Part shown: in pieces, positions 12,606-22,310 of the stretch
How the letters are laid out: each line of letters starts with the position of its first letter
Numbering within the stretch: the first letter of the stretch is position 1
Source of the DNA: Oscarella lobularis
Lineage: Eukaryota > Porifera > Homoscleromorpha > Homosclerophorida > Oscarellidae
NCBI RefSeq assembly: GCF_947507565.1
Contig: NC_089184.1
Span: 2,790,001-2,854,000, forward strand
DNA length: 64,000 bases
Direction: 5' to 3'
The notes under the pieces: model-generated
What the model saw: the letters and a program-made list of their open reading frames with translations, nothing else
Database searches by the model: none
Told to the model about the DNA's origin: nothing
Position numbers and translations under genes: made by a program

Positions 12606-12776
12606 TTAAAACAAATAGACGAGCACAATGGCGACACACAACAACAACAATAAAAACACTGTCCAAATCTGTCTTATGTCGTCCCTCACGTTCGCTAACT
12701 CGTTCACAACGCGAGCATGTGAACGACACAGGGCGTTGAGGATGTCCACAATTTCGTCGTCGCTCGTTCGTGCCAT
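12606..12776 (-). CDS. small tail-anchored membrane protein, unknown function
   Basis: From ATG 12776 (MARTSDDE) the frame gives 56 residues: an acidic/amphipathic part (DDEIVDILNALCRSHARVVN) and a strongly hydrophobic C-terminal segment (IWTVFLLLLLCVAIVLVYLF) ending at the stop. That is the layout of a tail-anchored protein inserted post-translationally in ER or mitochondrial membranes. The frame is open upstream to 12848 without ATG, so an upstream exon could add residues. I recognise no family. A degraded paralogue sits immediately beside it. Confidence 0.4.
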   Translation of the reverse strand: MARTSDDEIVDILNALCRSHARVVNELANVRDDIRQIWTVFLLLLLCVAIVLVYLF

Positions 12777-12865
12777 GCTTGTGCTGTCGACGTTGGCCCG
12801 GAAGACAGGTTCGTCAAAACATATTGTCTGAATACCGGTAACGTACAACTATGCCACACCAAGGA

Positions 12866-13287
12866 TACTTGGGCGCACTCCACAGAATAGCTCGCGAATG
12901 TGACCGAAAAAGGAAAGGAACATGTCCTTTCCATTGGAGTTTCAGCGAAATCTGTTCGCCCCTTCCTTCCTTCTCCGCAGGTAAACGCGACTTTCTGTGC
13001 GAGCTTAGCGCGAAGCCGTAACGCCTAGCGCGCCCACTGTGACGTAGGCTCTTCACGCAGTCCGTCGAACATGCACCATTACTTTCCTAAAACTCCACGC
13101 AATAGCTCGCGAATGTGACCGAAAAAGGAAAGGAACATGTCCTTTCCATTGGAGTTCAGCGAAATTTGTTCGCCCCTTCCTTCCTTCTCCGCACGTAAAC
13201 GCGACTTTCTGTGCGAGCTTAGCGCGAAGCCTTAACGCCTAGCGCGCCCACTGTGACGTAGGACTTAGGCTCTTCACGCAGTCGGTC
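12866..13287. repeat. tandem duplication of a ~200-bp unit
   Basis: Units at about 12866-13067 and 13086-13287 share AATAGCTCGCGAATGTGACC, the GGAAAGGAACATGTCCTTTC palindrome-like core and GCGCCCACTGTGACGTAGG. The second unit has one extra GACTTAGG step. A partial inverted copy lies near 11020-11100. Confidence 0.85.
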
Positions 13288-13630
13288 AGATCTGTCCCGA
13301 ATGACGTTGTACAAATCATTCAGCACATTTCGTGGGCCGACCTGTGTAACGCTTGCATTGTACTAAATTGGCGGCACGTACGTTAAAAAAGGCATGCAGA
13401 AAAACATATTGTCTGCTACTGACTGCACGAGCATATTATTAAAACCAAGAAATTACGGAAAAATGGGATGCCATGAATTAATTCGAATCTAAATCTAACC
13501 TGAAAAAACAACATAAAAACACTTAATTAAAAAATTGTGCAAAAAGGGATGTCATGAGTTCATTCAAATCTTTAACTAACCTGAAAGATAATTGAGCATT
13601 AGTTATTTGATTCATTAAGTAGGCCCACAT

Positions 13631-13990
13631 GTATATATGAAAGATGATCATATATATATGAAAGATGACCACATATATATGAAAGATGATCATATATATA
13701 TATACATATATGAAGGACGATCATATATATATATATATATATATGAAAGATGACCACATATATATGAAAGATGATCATATATATATAAAGGACGCCCATA
13801 TATATATATATATATATGTATGAAGACCACCACATATATATGAATGACGCCCACATATATATGAAAGACGCCCATATATGAAGACCACCACATATATATG
13901 AAGGACACCCACATATATACGAAAGACGCCCACATATATATGAAAGACGCCCACATATATATGAAAGATCACCATATATATATGAAAGAA
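13631..13990. repeat. ATATATGA minisatellite, about 18-22 bp units
   Basis: Around sixteen imperfect units of the type CACATATATATGAAAGACGCC, with variable (AT)n lengths. Minus-strand frames through it are repeat artefacts. The last unit is followed by GAAAGAACGCACACTACCCT, and the same ~40-bp flank follows a shorter array at 20263. Confidence 0.92.
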
Positions 13991-14004
13991 CGCACACTAC
14001 CCTT

Positions 14005-14955
14005 TTGACGGCTTTCGCGTTCCATACGTTCACGTTTCCGCCCCCGGCGGACGCGGAAGATGAAGAAGACGCCGACCCGGAAGCGCACATCACAGTCGAT
14101 GCGATTCTCGCGGCGTTCCGAGAATACTGCGAACCAAAAGTCGACGCCAAGTTCGAGCGCTACCAGTTCTATCGTCGCAATCAAGAAGCCGGCGAGTCGC
14201 TCAACGATTACATAATCGCGGTTACGAAGCTCGCACGAACCTGAAAATTCAGTGAGAGGCAGGACGAAGCCGTCACGGACAGACTTCTGCACAGCATCCG
14301 GAGTCAACGCGTTCGCCAGAAACTCTTCGATCAAACCCCGCTGACGCTGGACAAGTGCGTCCAGATTCTCCGAGCGTCAGAGCTCAATGCGTATCGATCG
14401 AAGCAGATAACGGAGGAGGTCGACGGCGCGCCAACGCACCATGTTTCTCACGCCCCTCGTGGGAAGTCGAAAGCCGCCACTCCGAAAGCATCGAAAAGCG
14501 TCGCTGCGAAGCCTACCAAAGCGACCGCGACGCCTCGCCGACAGGGAAAGCTTCAGTACGGAGGAGAAAAGTGCGATTACTGTGGATTGCAACACGCTCA
14601 TAAGAAGGAGGCGTGTCCAGCGAAGGATCGAGAATGCAAACATTGCAAGCGCATCGGACACTATGCTCGAGTTTGCCGTTCGACGACGGTGAATCAGGTA
14701 GCGACCGACGACGAAGACGACGAAGAAAGCGAGGAAGGCGCAGGTGCGCATTACGTCCAGCTTGAACGTCATCGACACCGCAAAGGGACAGCGCGCTATG
14801 GCAACATTCTCTACGTTGGAGACGGGACATTCGATTACGTTTCAACTCGATACGCATGCGTGCGCGTAGGGAACGGCCCTGTTCATCGCGTTTTTCACTT
14901 AAGCAACGCTCTCCACTTCTTGTGCGGTTCTATTGTTTCTAGTACATATTTATAA
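14005..14955 (+). pseudogene. retrotransposon gag-like relic with CCHC zinc knuckles
   Basis: One reading frame from 14005 encodes an acidic gag-type region (FREYCEPKVDAKFERYQFYRR, ESLNDYI). It meets a TGA at 14242-14244 and then continues open in the same frame to a basic linker and two CCHC-like knuckles (CDYCGLQHAHKKEACP and CKHCKRIGHYARVC). This is the gag organisation of a Ty3/gypsy- or BEL-type LTR element. No protease motif, reverse transcriptase or LTR is visible, and the frame ends at 14955. The nonsense codon and missing pol show a dead fragment. Confidence 0.8.
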
Positions 14956-15079
14956 ATCATCCCGAAGGCCTACAGTGAAGGGAAGACCACGATGAGCAGG
15001 GGCGTTTGCTTTGTTTTTCTGGCGCGTAGTCTGTGCGATTCACCCGCATACTCAATGCGGTGTCGCGGCGATGCCATAC

Positions 15080-16055
15080 AGAACATTTATTCAGCGCATG
15101 TGTAAGTATGTCTCACGGCCCGCAGCAAACAATGTGCTGCCGCATCTCATTTTGTGAGTCATAAATGAGAACCACACACGATGTGGAGAGATGTACCATC
15201 TTCTGCTAAGACGAAACTTTTCGGCGCTACATAGTTGAGTTCCCGTGCTAAGTGGCACCCTTGCGGCCCGCTCTAGGCGGAAAAAGTTTTTTCAGCCGTT
15301 ACTTTGCACGATAGCCCAACTATGCACGTCTAGTTAGGTGGCGGCTAGCAGCGGCATTTTACATCGGCTGGCTTCCAAAGCTTGCATAAAGATAAGTGGG
15401 AGGGCTAAGCGGCAGGGCTAAGCATTGATGTGCAGCTTCAATGTTTCAGGCGTGCTGCATGCTTATGCATGTATCTATATGCGGGCGTAGTCTGGGGGCC
15501 AGACGAAGAGGGTATGGTCACCTGCGCACACTCAGTCTGTACCGCCGTACTGTGCGGCCCAATCAGCGCGCTCGAATTCATTGAGTTAGTCTATATTAAA
15601 TTAGTCTGAGGCCAGACCTCTTCGGAGGAGACAAACAAAGACGTCCCGATTTAAAACCAGTGACACAATGGCCTTTAGCTGTTCCCCGCGAAGCGATGGG
15701 AACCACATTTCGGCAGCAGCGGATCTTGCTGCTCGCTAATTGACTCGATTTCCATCGTCGCCAGTAGCGTGCGGCGGTACAGACTGAGTGTGCGCAGGTG
15801 ACTCCCCCCCCCCCCCCCCCCCCCCCCACTCCCCCGAAGACGTCTGGCCCCAAGACTAATGAGGGCAGGTCATTTTTCTAAGAGAGACTTGCCGCGTTTA
15901 TTTTGGCGTAACACTTTTGGCTCTATATGTAAGCGTCAAGCAAAATCACTTTGAGACGACTGATCGTTCCGTCGCACTAAACTCGCCTTTCACCAATCTC
16001 CTAATTGCATGGTCGACAGCCGCACTTGATGAAACTATGCTTCTAAATTTATGCA
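15080..16055. repeat. left arm of a giant inverted repeat (palindrome)
   Basis: Reading outward, this arm is the near-exact reverse complement of 16334-17266. The outer edge is AGAACATTTATTCAGCGCAT at 15080; the inner edge is cut by the N gap. The left arm is 43 bp longer: a longer poly-C run (15804-15827) and an extra ~25-bp block after it. No coding capacity is seen. Confidence 0.93.
15489..15858. mobile_element. nested TIR element inside the palindrome arm
   Basis: Within the left arm, TAGTCTGGGGGCCAGACG at 15489 is mirrored by CGTCTGGCCCCAAGACTA ending at 15858. Further in, GTCACCTGCGCACACTCAGT (15517) is mirrored at 15769-15802 over 33 of 34 positions. This looks like a MITE with long, interrupted TIRs. 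The right arm carries it without the terminal block. Confidence 0.7.
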
Positions 16056-16255
16056 NNNNNNNNNNNNNNNNNNNNNNNNNNNNNNNNNNNNNNNNNNNNN
16101 NNNNNNNNNNNNNNNNNNNNNNNNNNNNNNNNNNNNNNNNNNNNNNNNNNNNNNNNNNNNNNNNNNNNNNNNNNNNNNNNNNNNNNNNNNNNNNNNNNNN
16201 NNNNNNNNNNNNNNNNNNNNNNNNNNNNNNNNNNNNNNNNNNNNNNNNNNNNNNN
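16056..16255. other. assembly gap, 200 N
   Basis: Exactly 200 N lie at the centre of the palindrome. The length looks like a default scaffold gap, so the real loop size is unknown. Confidence 0.99.
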
Positions 16256-16333
16256 GTTTTTCACTTAACGATGGAAGACTAAGAGTGCTTCCCCCCCGCA
16301 ATACGTACGAGCGTCAAATGTCCTGCAGTTTCA

Positions 16334-17266
16334 TGCATAAATTTAGAAGCATAGTTTCATCAAGTGCGGCTGTCGACCATGCAATTAGGAGATTGGTGAA
16401 AGGCGAGTTTAGTGCGACGGAACGATCAGTCGTCTCAAAGTGATTTTGCTTGACGCTTACATATAGAGCCAAAAGTGTTACGCCAAAATAAACGCGGCAA
16501 GTCTCTCTTAGAAAAATGACCTGCCCTCGGGGAGTGGGGGGGGGGGAGTCACCTGCGCGCACTCAGTCTGTACCGCCGCACGCTACTGGCGACGATGGAA
16601 ATCGAGTCAATTAGCGAGCAGCAAGATCCGCTGCTGCCGAAATGTGGTTCCCATCGCTTCGCGGGGAACAGCTAAAGGCCATTGTGTCACTGGTTTTAAA
16701 TCGGGACGTCTTTGTTTGTCTCCTCCGAAGAGGTCTGGCCTCAGACTAATTTAATATAGACTAACTCAATGAATTCGAGCGCGCTGATTGGGCCGCACAG
16801 TACGGCGGTACAGACTGAGTGTGCGCAGGTGACCATACCCTCTTCGTCTGGCCCCCAGACTACGCCCGCATATAGATACATGCATCAGCATGCAGCACGC
16901 CTGAAACATTGAAGCTGCACATCAATGCTTAGCCCTGCCGCTTAGCCCTCCCACTTATCTTTATGCAAGCTTTGGAAGCCAGCCGATGTAAAATGCCGCT
17001 GCTAGCCGCCACCTAACTAGACGTGCATAGTTGGGCTATCGTGCAAAGTAAGGGCTGAAAAAACTTTTTCCGCCTAGAGTGGGCCGCAAGGGTGCCACTT
17101 AGCACGGGAACTCAACTATGTAGCGCCGAAAAGTTTCGTCTTAGCAGAAGATGGTACATCTCTCCACATCGTGTGTGGTTCTCATGTATGACTCACAAAA
17201 TGAGATGCGGCAGCACATTGCTGCGGGCCGTGAGACATACTTACACATGCGCTGAATAAATGTTCT
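16334..17266. repeat. right arm of the giant inverted repeat
   Basis: Starts with TGCATAAATTTAGAAGCATA, the mirror of the last bases before the gap, and ends at AATGTTCT. 16256-16333 is unique loop sequence. Confidence 0.93.
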
Positions 17267-17385
17267 AGAAAAGGTGGTCCGCAAAAATATGTTGGAGTCC
17301 GCAAAGAAGCTTTAGTATAACGCCGAAACTACGTTACGCCGAAGCGCAAAGCATTCTCGCGCTTGACGTCCACCGGCGAGCTTGA

Positions 17386-17574
17386 ATGTGCGAAATGCGT
17401 CTATTGGTCTCTATCGACGAAACTTCTGATTCCTCGTTCCAACTATACAATTTCGATCCTCCCCGCATGACGCAGAAAGAAGTGAGAAGCCTACAAAGCT
17501 ACATAAACTTGGCCCTAAAGATGGCACCGAACAAATTGCTACTGGAACATGAACATCAAGAGCTAGCCATATAA
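17386..17574 (+). CDS. possible small hypothetical protein
   Basis: ATG-initiated frame of 62 residues (MCEMRLLVSIDETSDSS) with ordinary amino-acid composition, no signal peptide and no recognised domain. It lies in single-copy sequence just outside the palindrome. It could be an isolated exon; support is weak. Confidence 0.2.
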   Translation: MCEMRLLVSIDETSDSSFQLYNFDPPRMTQKEVRSLQSYINLALKMAPNKLLLEHEHQELAI

Positions 17575-18026
17575 ATTCGAAGAGAGACGCTGCTAGCCCA
17601 TTGAAACGCAAAACGGTTGAGGCCCCTTTTAAGGGTTCAGTAACACTGGGGCCACGAGTATTTTGCTCGCCGCGACCGTTGTGAACATCGCGCGCTCGCA
17701 TAATTAACGCGACATGGAGACCAACCTTTTAGCCTTCCTTTGAGTATCGCAGGAAAGCATTGGACTTGCGATGGAGGAGAGACGAGCTTCGAAACAGCGA
17801 CGGGTATATTTTGCGAGCGTTACCTTCTACCTTTCGAAAGGCGAAAACGTCCGCTTGCCTACCCACAGTAGAAGACTTGTAATAATGCACGCGTCTACTG
17901 TCGCGGAACGATCAAAGTCAAATTTGCTTATCAAAAAGACACACGCGAATCCTTGCCTTATTGCTCGGCGCCATGCCACTTTATTATGCATGCTTTCATA
18001 GCGTGGACAATTAGACTTTGAGAGCG

Positions 18027-18165
18027 AGCCGATGTAAGACACCGCGGCCGCCGCCTAACTAGACGTGCATACATAGTCACACTCTCGTGCAAAGTCACAG
18101 CTTAACGAGCCTGTCCCAAAAGGTGTCACTTAGCACGGAAGCTCATCTATGTACCGCCAGATCAT
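18027..18165. repeat. diverged relic of the palindrome-arm sequence
   Basis: GAGCCGATGTAAGACACCGC and CGCCTAACTAGACGTGCATA, CTCGTGCAAAGTCAC and CACTTAGCACGG follow the same order as 16981-17125 but with substitutions and small deletions. It is an older copy of the same family, ending about 70 bp before a TATA box. Confidence 0.75.
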
Positions 18166-18235
18166 ACATGTATCTAATTATCCCTAGACGTTCATGATTG
18201 GACTCTCGTGCCATGTCACGCCCTCCAGTTCTTCT

Positions 18236-18245
18236 GTATATAAGT
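18236..18245 (+). promoter_or_regulatory. TATA box of the cysteine-rich secreted protein gene
   Basis: GTATATAAGT lies 45-50 bp before the ATG at 18289, leaving room for a short leader. Spacing and sequence fit a core promoter. Confidence 0.6.
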
Positions 18246-18288
18246 CTTCCCCAGAAACCGAGGATCTCACACTTGAGAGAAGATCGCG

Positions 18289-18630
18289 ATGAACACGGCC
18301 GTCGTTTGCTTCTTTATTCTGTCCGCTGTCTTTGGTGCTTTTCAATTTGCCACCGTTCGATTCGAGTCGTTTGAGAGGAAGTGCAGTGACGTCGGCGAGT
18401 CATGCACTTCTTTGAAGAGAAACGGAACTGACGTTGAGATGAGAGACGACTATTGCTGCGAAGGAATGACGTGCAAAGACTCTGGAGAGGGTCACACGTG
18501 CTACAAGCCCGACGACGTTGGCTGTTGGAAACAGACTACAACCTGCAACTGCTTTCCGTCGTACAGCTGTAAAAGTTGTTGCAACGGATACAGCTGCAGT
18601 TATGTACTTGGAATTGGTTTTTGCGACTGA
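18289..18630 (+). CDS. secreted cysteine-rich protein with two cystine-knot-like modules
   Basis: 113 residues, uninterrupted. The N-terminus (MNTAVVCFFILSAVFGAF) is a signal peptide. The mature part has two modules. The first has cysteine spacing C-x6-C-x16-CC-x4-C-x8-C, the inhibitor cystine-knot pattern. The second is C-x6-C-x-C-x5-C-x2-CC-x4-C-x8-C, with the same C-x6-C and CC-x4-C-x8-C framework plus one additional cysteine pair. Cystine-knot folds are used in secreted inhibitors, ion-channel ligands and antimicrobial peptides; which applies is not visible here. A TATA box precedes it and I see no introns. Confidence 0.75.
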   Translation: MNTAVVCFFILSAVFGAFQFATVRFESFERKCSDVGESCTSLKRNGTDVEMRDDYCCEGMTCKDSGEGHTCYKPDDVGCWKQTTTCNCFPSYSCKSCCNGYSCSYVLGIGFCD

Positions 18631-19016
18631 AGGATTGAAAATGTAGATTGGTCCAAGACAACAAACTACGTGAAGTTGATGTATTTCTGTCTCGTTCTCA
18701 GTCTGTTCTATTGAAAATGCTTGCAAACAGTTTCGTCTTTCAGAAATTAGTCTTAGTTTCTCCGCCCATCCTGCTAGCTATATGTCAGTTTTCTGAAACC
18801 CTAAACACTAATGCCAACAGACCAGATCGTCCGACGGAGATCGAAGATGTAGCCTCCTCTGACAGGAAACAATCAAAGGCTTCACGCCCACTCAATTATG
18901 CAGATGCATTACCAATACAAAGAAGCCAACCCAGTAGAGCATGTGACAGTGCACGACAGCATCATCCCTTCCCAAACGAAGTCGAGCCTAAACACGCTCC
19001 TTTGAAGTGATGCCAG

Positions 19017-19313
19017 AGTAAAAATTAGCCTCGCAAGCCAGGCTCTCCCGTAGTGAAGCGCGCTTTAGCGCGTCCACTACTGGGAGAGCCTGGGTGCACT
19101 CGTCTGCGTCATAGGCCATGTGACCACCCTAGTTTCCACGTGACCATTTCGGTACAGCCCACAAGGCTCGGACCACTCCGAAATGGTCACGTGGAAACTA
19201 GGGTGGTCACATGGCCTATGACGCAGACGAGTGCACCCAGGCTCTCCCAGTAGCGGACGCGTTAAAGCGCGCTTCACTACGGGAGAGCCTGGCTTGCGAG
19301 GCTAAGTAAAAAT
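19017..19313. mobile_element. 279-bp near-perfect fold-back element with 9-bp TSD
   Basis: Element 19026-19304 consists of two 127-bp arms (19026-19152 and 19178-19304) that are reverse complements with two mismatches noted, around a 25-bp loop. The terminus is TAGCCTCGCAAGCCAGGCTC. AGTAAAAAT flanks both sides directly (19017-19025 and 19305-19313). A 9-bp TSD with long TIRs is the hallmark of Mutator-like (MULE) elements. The similar open frames on its two strands are a consequence of the palindrome. Confidence 0.92.
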
Positions 19314-20262
19314 AACAATAGACATCTCTTACGGTCGTCTACACTCGTGAAAGGAAAGAAGAAGAGAGGCCTTGTTATAATCACTTATGCATTGAAACCA
19401 CCAAGTCTCAGTAAAATCAAAACGCTGCCGGCAACGTTGACCCCGACCATCAAGTGCCGCCGCTAAAACCATTTGAAGTATTATATCTGCGGCTTAAAAA
19501 TTCAATATGTCGATATTCAATTCTGCTGCGGTGTTGCAGGCATTACGAGTGCATTTTCGACACTAATTTACCATTGCTTGGCTTTGAACGTCATTATCTA
19601 TTAGTATACCAGAGAAGACGATCTTTTTTGAACACTCAGTTGACGGCGGTCAGGTCATAGCTATGACCGGTTTTTGCTGTCTCCTCTGGGTATTGCAGTC
19701 AGGCTTCAAGATAAGACTAAAAACACCCGGACACGACAAGACGCGACCCCCGGATGTGTGATATGGCAATCCAATTCCACGTCGTTCTTCAGCTTCATCG
19801 TCTATGTCAGACAAAGAATAGGCTTATCTAAAAGCTTTCTTTTATATCTACTCTCCTGTTCCTTCGTTCTTTTACGTTCGGCTCGCTCATTCGCGTCTCA
19901 GACGTTTTCCAGACTTTATGCTTGTCAAAAAACGTTTCGAAAAGACATGCAACATTGCGCTCGACAATCATGTCATGCGAGAAGCCGTCCTCTAGCTGTG
20001 GTTTTCGCTAAGTTGAAGTGAGGGGCTACCGTGGAAAGCTCGAAGTAAGCAAATGCAAGAGAAACTTAAACTTAATCAACTTAACCCATCTTGGGGCATT
20101 GTGACTGTAGGCGGGAAATTTGCATCAGATTCCTATTCATGCTGACGTCGACGCTGTAAAGACGTTGAACACGTCAAGTCTAATTATGAATGACCTTCAG
20201 GTTCAGCTATTTAATTATTATAAAAATAATATGTATAACATATAATATGTAAGCCGTTGTGA
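19314..20262. other. no gene recognised
   Basis: Short frames at 19454-19660 and 19674-20021 have no domain and no splice support. Confidence 0.3.
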
Positions 20263-20404
20263 CACCCACATATATACGAAAGACGCCCACATATATATGA
20301 AAGACGCCCACATATATATGAAAGATCACCATATATATATGGAGGACGCCCATATATATATGAAAGAACGCACACTACCCTTTTGACGGCTTTCGCGTTC
20401 CATA
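20263..20404. repeat. second ATATATGA minisatellite with conserved flank
   Basis: About six units of the same type as 13631-13990. It ends in GAAAGAACGCACACTACCCT and the following bases to CGTTCCATA, identical to the 13985-14024 flank. Confidence 0.9.
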
Positions 20405-20715
20405 GCCACGTACGCACACGTAAGCTTAGGCTCGACCTACGTACGCCATTAGCTGTCTAATGCGTTTGTGAACGCTTGCTAGGGACTCTATATAAGCAAC
20501 GAAGGCTGTAGAGAGGCTCGCATTTGTCGAGAAACGGGGATCGAGAGGCTAATTAATTGAGCTAGTTCTAGAACAACCGTACGTACGTACCACAAAGAAA
20601 GAGCAATGCGCGTCGATCCAACTTCTTCAGGTAGCTACAGCTAGTTATCTGCTTCCAGGCTCGGCTGCAGCATCGTATAGCCACCCTATCGCAGAATATG
20701 AGAGCATCTAGCTGA
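20404..20715. repeat. dispersed repeat shared with 56.8 and 61.6 kb
   Basis: CACGTAAGCTTAGGCTCGAC and CCATTAGCTGTCTAATGCG recur near 56797 and 61570. The CTGCTTCCAGGCTCGGCTGC block recurs near 61765. It covers the 3' end of the GPCR frame. Confidence 0.8.
20490..20500 (+). promoter_or_regulatory. TATA-like box inside the dispersed repeat
   Basis: CTCTATATAAGC on the plus strand, antisense to the end of the GPCR frame. No plus-strand gene follows closely, so it may be a relic of the repeat's own promoter. Confidence 0.3.
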
Positions 20716-21176
20716 GCCTGTCTTTTGGAGTTACGACCCGACGAGCAGCAACAGCATCCGACAATCTCCTTGAATCCAAAACTTGCTATCGTTGCCGACG
20801 TGAGAGTCGTCATAGAGCACGACATGTTGGACAAGAGATAGGCGGCAAAGCAGAGGCTCTTTGACACAACAGTAGTTTCACTGCACCAACTGGCTACGAT
20901 TCGTGCGGTTATAAGATAAAGAATCTTTCCCGTGGCAAGAAGGAAGTCAGACGTCGCCAAGTTGATAAGAAGCATAGATAGTGGGGAGGTGCGGTGACGA
21001 GCAGTTCGGCATCTTGCTACAATGACGAGAATGTTTAAGAAGGCCGCCAAAACTGCGACGGTCCAAAAGGACGCTTCGACTCCAGGTTTCGTCAAGGTGG
21101 AGTACTTCAACTCTGAGAATTGCGCCGCCGAGTCGTTCAATGACGGACACACGGTGCTGTTGCTAACGTTTAACAT
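20568..21176 (-). pseudogene. rhodopsin-class GPCR, N-terminal half only (TM1-TM3)
   Basis: ATG at 21176. An N-terminus with NxS/T sites (NVSNSTVC) leads to TM1 (FWTVAVLAAFLNILVIVAR). An RTSPLSMLLINLATSDFLLA segment is TM2 with the conserved Leu-Ala-x-x-Asp of class A receptors, and a third segment has the TM2-TM3 loop cysteine (SKSLCFAAYLL). The E/DRY region is not recognisable. After about residue 140 the sequence becomes Cys/Ser-rich and coincides with a dispersed repeat, with no TM4-TM7. Either the rest lies in exons I cannot see, or a repeat insertion truncated the receptor. Confidence 0.65.
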
Positions 21177-21904
21177 ATAAGTAAAGCAAATGGCGCCCTG
21201 TTCGGCTCAGATTCACACTATAAGTAGGAATAAAAAGCGCAGCGTCATGATGCTATCCAAACTTTTTATTTCCGTTTCCCTTCCGGATGTTGATGTCATA
21301 GTACTTTCAGGATTTTGCAACTGAAGGCTTGTCAAGGATTCCTACTTCTTTGCTCCATCTTTAGCGTCAGCTGGAGCGTCTAAGGGTCGCCAAGTGTCAG
21401 CAATTTACTGCGCGTCAAAGCTCTAGTCAAACTTTAGCTTAACGGGCGCTTAGTATTTCCTGGAAACAGCACCATCACCTCGGACATAACAAGCGGTCCT
21501 AAACGGACGAATCTCTGATTTTGACCGCATTTTAAAAAACGAAAACTTTATTCCTACCGTTGCTCGTGCTTTTTGAAGTCACGCCAATGTTTCAGAAGAT
21601 TTGCGTCTTGCTCGTCTCCACCAAGTTCTCCACAAATGTAGTGAAGCACGCTTCAAGCCAGACAACGAACTTTAACGTCAATATTCACTGTTTCTACGCT
21701 ATTGTTTTAATTAATTAACGAGAGGCCATGCCACGAAAGAGCCGCGTTTCCCACTTGACTAGTAGCGTAGCACGAAATTGATCCTCATCTTCTCGCTGTC
21801 TTTAGGTGTGCAGAACCTTTGACGTGCGATAGACATCGCTGTGTCAATGTGAGTAGGTGTATCTCATCTTATTAATCTGATCCAATTGGGCGGAGTCCTG
21901 GGGA
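21177..21904. other. no gene recognised; GPCR 5' flank
   Basis: AT-rich single-copy DNA without domain-bearing frames. Confidence 0.3.
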
Positions 21905-22310
21905 GGAAGCCTGGTAATTTGAAGGCTTGAGACAGGAAGACTTGAAGGATTCTTCTAATGCAACATCCGTGCAGTCACGGTGCATATTGCAACATGACTC
22001 ATTGCATGAGACGGATAAGCAGGCTTCGACTGATGAAATCTGTGCCGTACTGAGTAAGAGAATGGTTTCCTTCGAAACCTTACAGGTACTAGATAAAACA
22101 CCAGCAGAAGAAGTAGAAGCCTGGTAATTCGAAGGCTTGAGACAGATAGCCCTGCCGGATTCCTCTGAGACAACGTCCGTCGAGTCCAGGAAAAGAGCTA
22201 AACATGACTCATTGCATGAGACAGATATGCAGGCTTCGACTGATGAAATCCGTGGCGTACACTGAGTGAAAATAGTTTCCTAGGCAAGCTACCAGCAGGA
22301 CGAAGTAGTT
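21905..22310. repeat. imperfect tandem duplication of a ~205-bp unit
   Basis: Both units contain AAGCCTGGTAATT, GAAGGCTTGAGACAG, ACATGACTCATTGCATGAGA and CAGGCTTCGACTGATGAAAT in order. The core TGACTCATTGCATGAG carries an AP-1-type TGACTCA. I see no coding function. Confidence 0.85.

Noticed and set aside
13599-14150. 183-codon minus-strand frame rich in Tyr, Ile and Met (YICG/LSYI repeats)
   Set aside because: It is the translation of the ATATATGA minisatellite; no signal of protein coding beyond the repeat.
15917-16443. Frames running through the 200-N gap
   Set aside because: They consist largely of unknown bases and palindrome-arm sequence.
19053-19277. Two similar 66-codon frames on opposite strands
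   Set aside because: They are the two arms of the fold-back element read in each direction.
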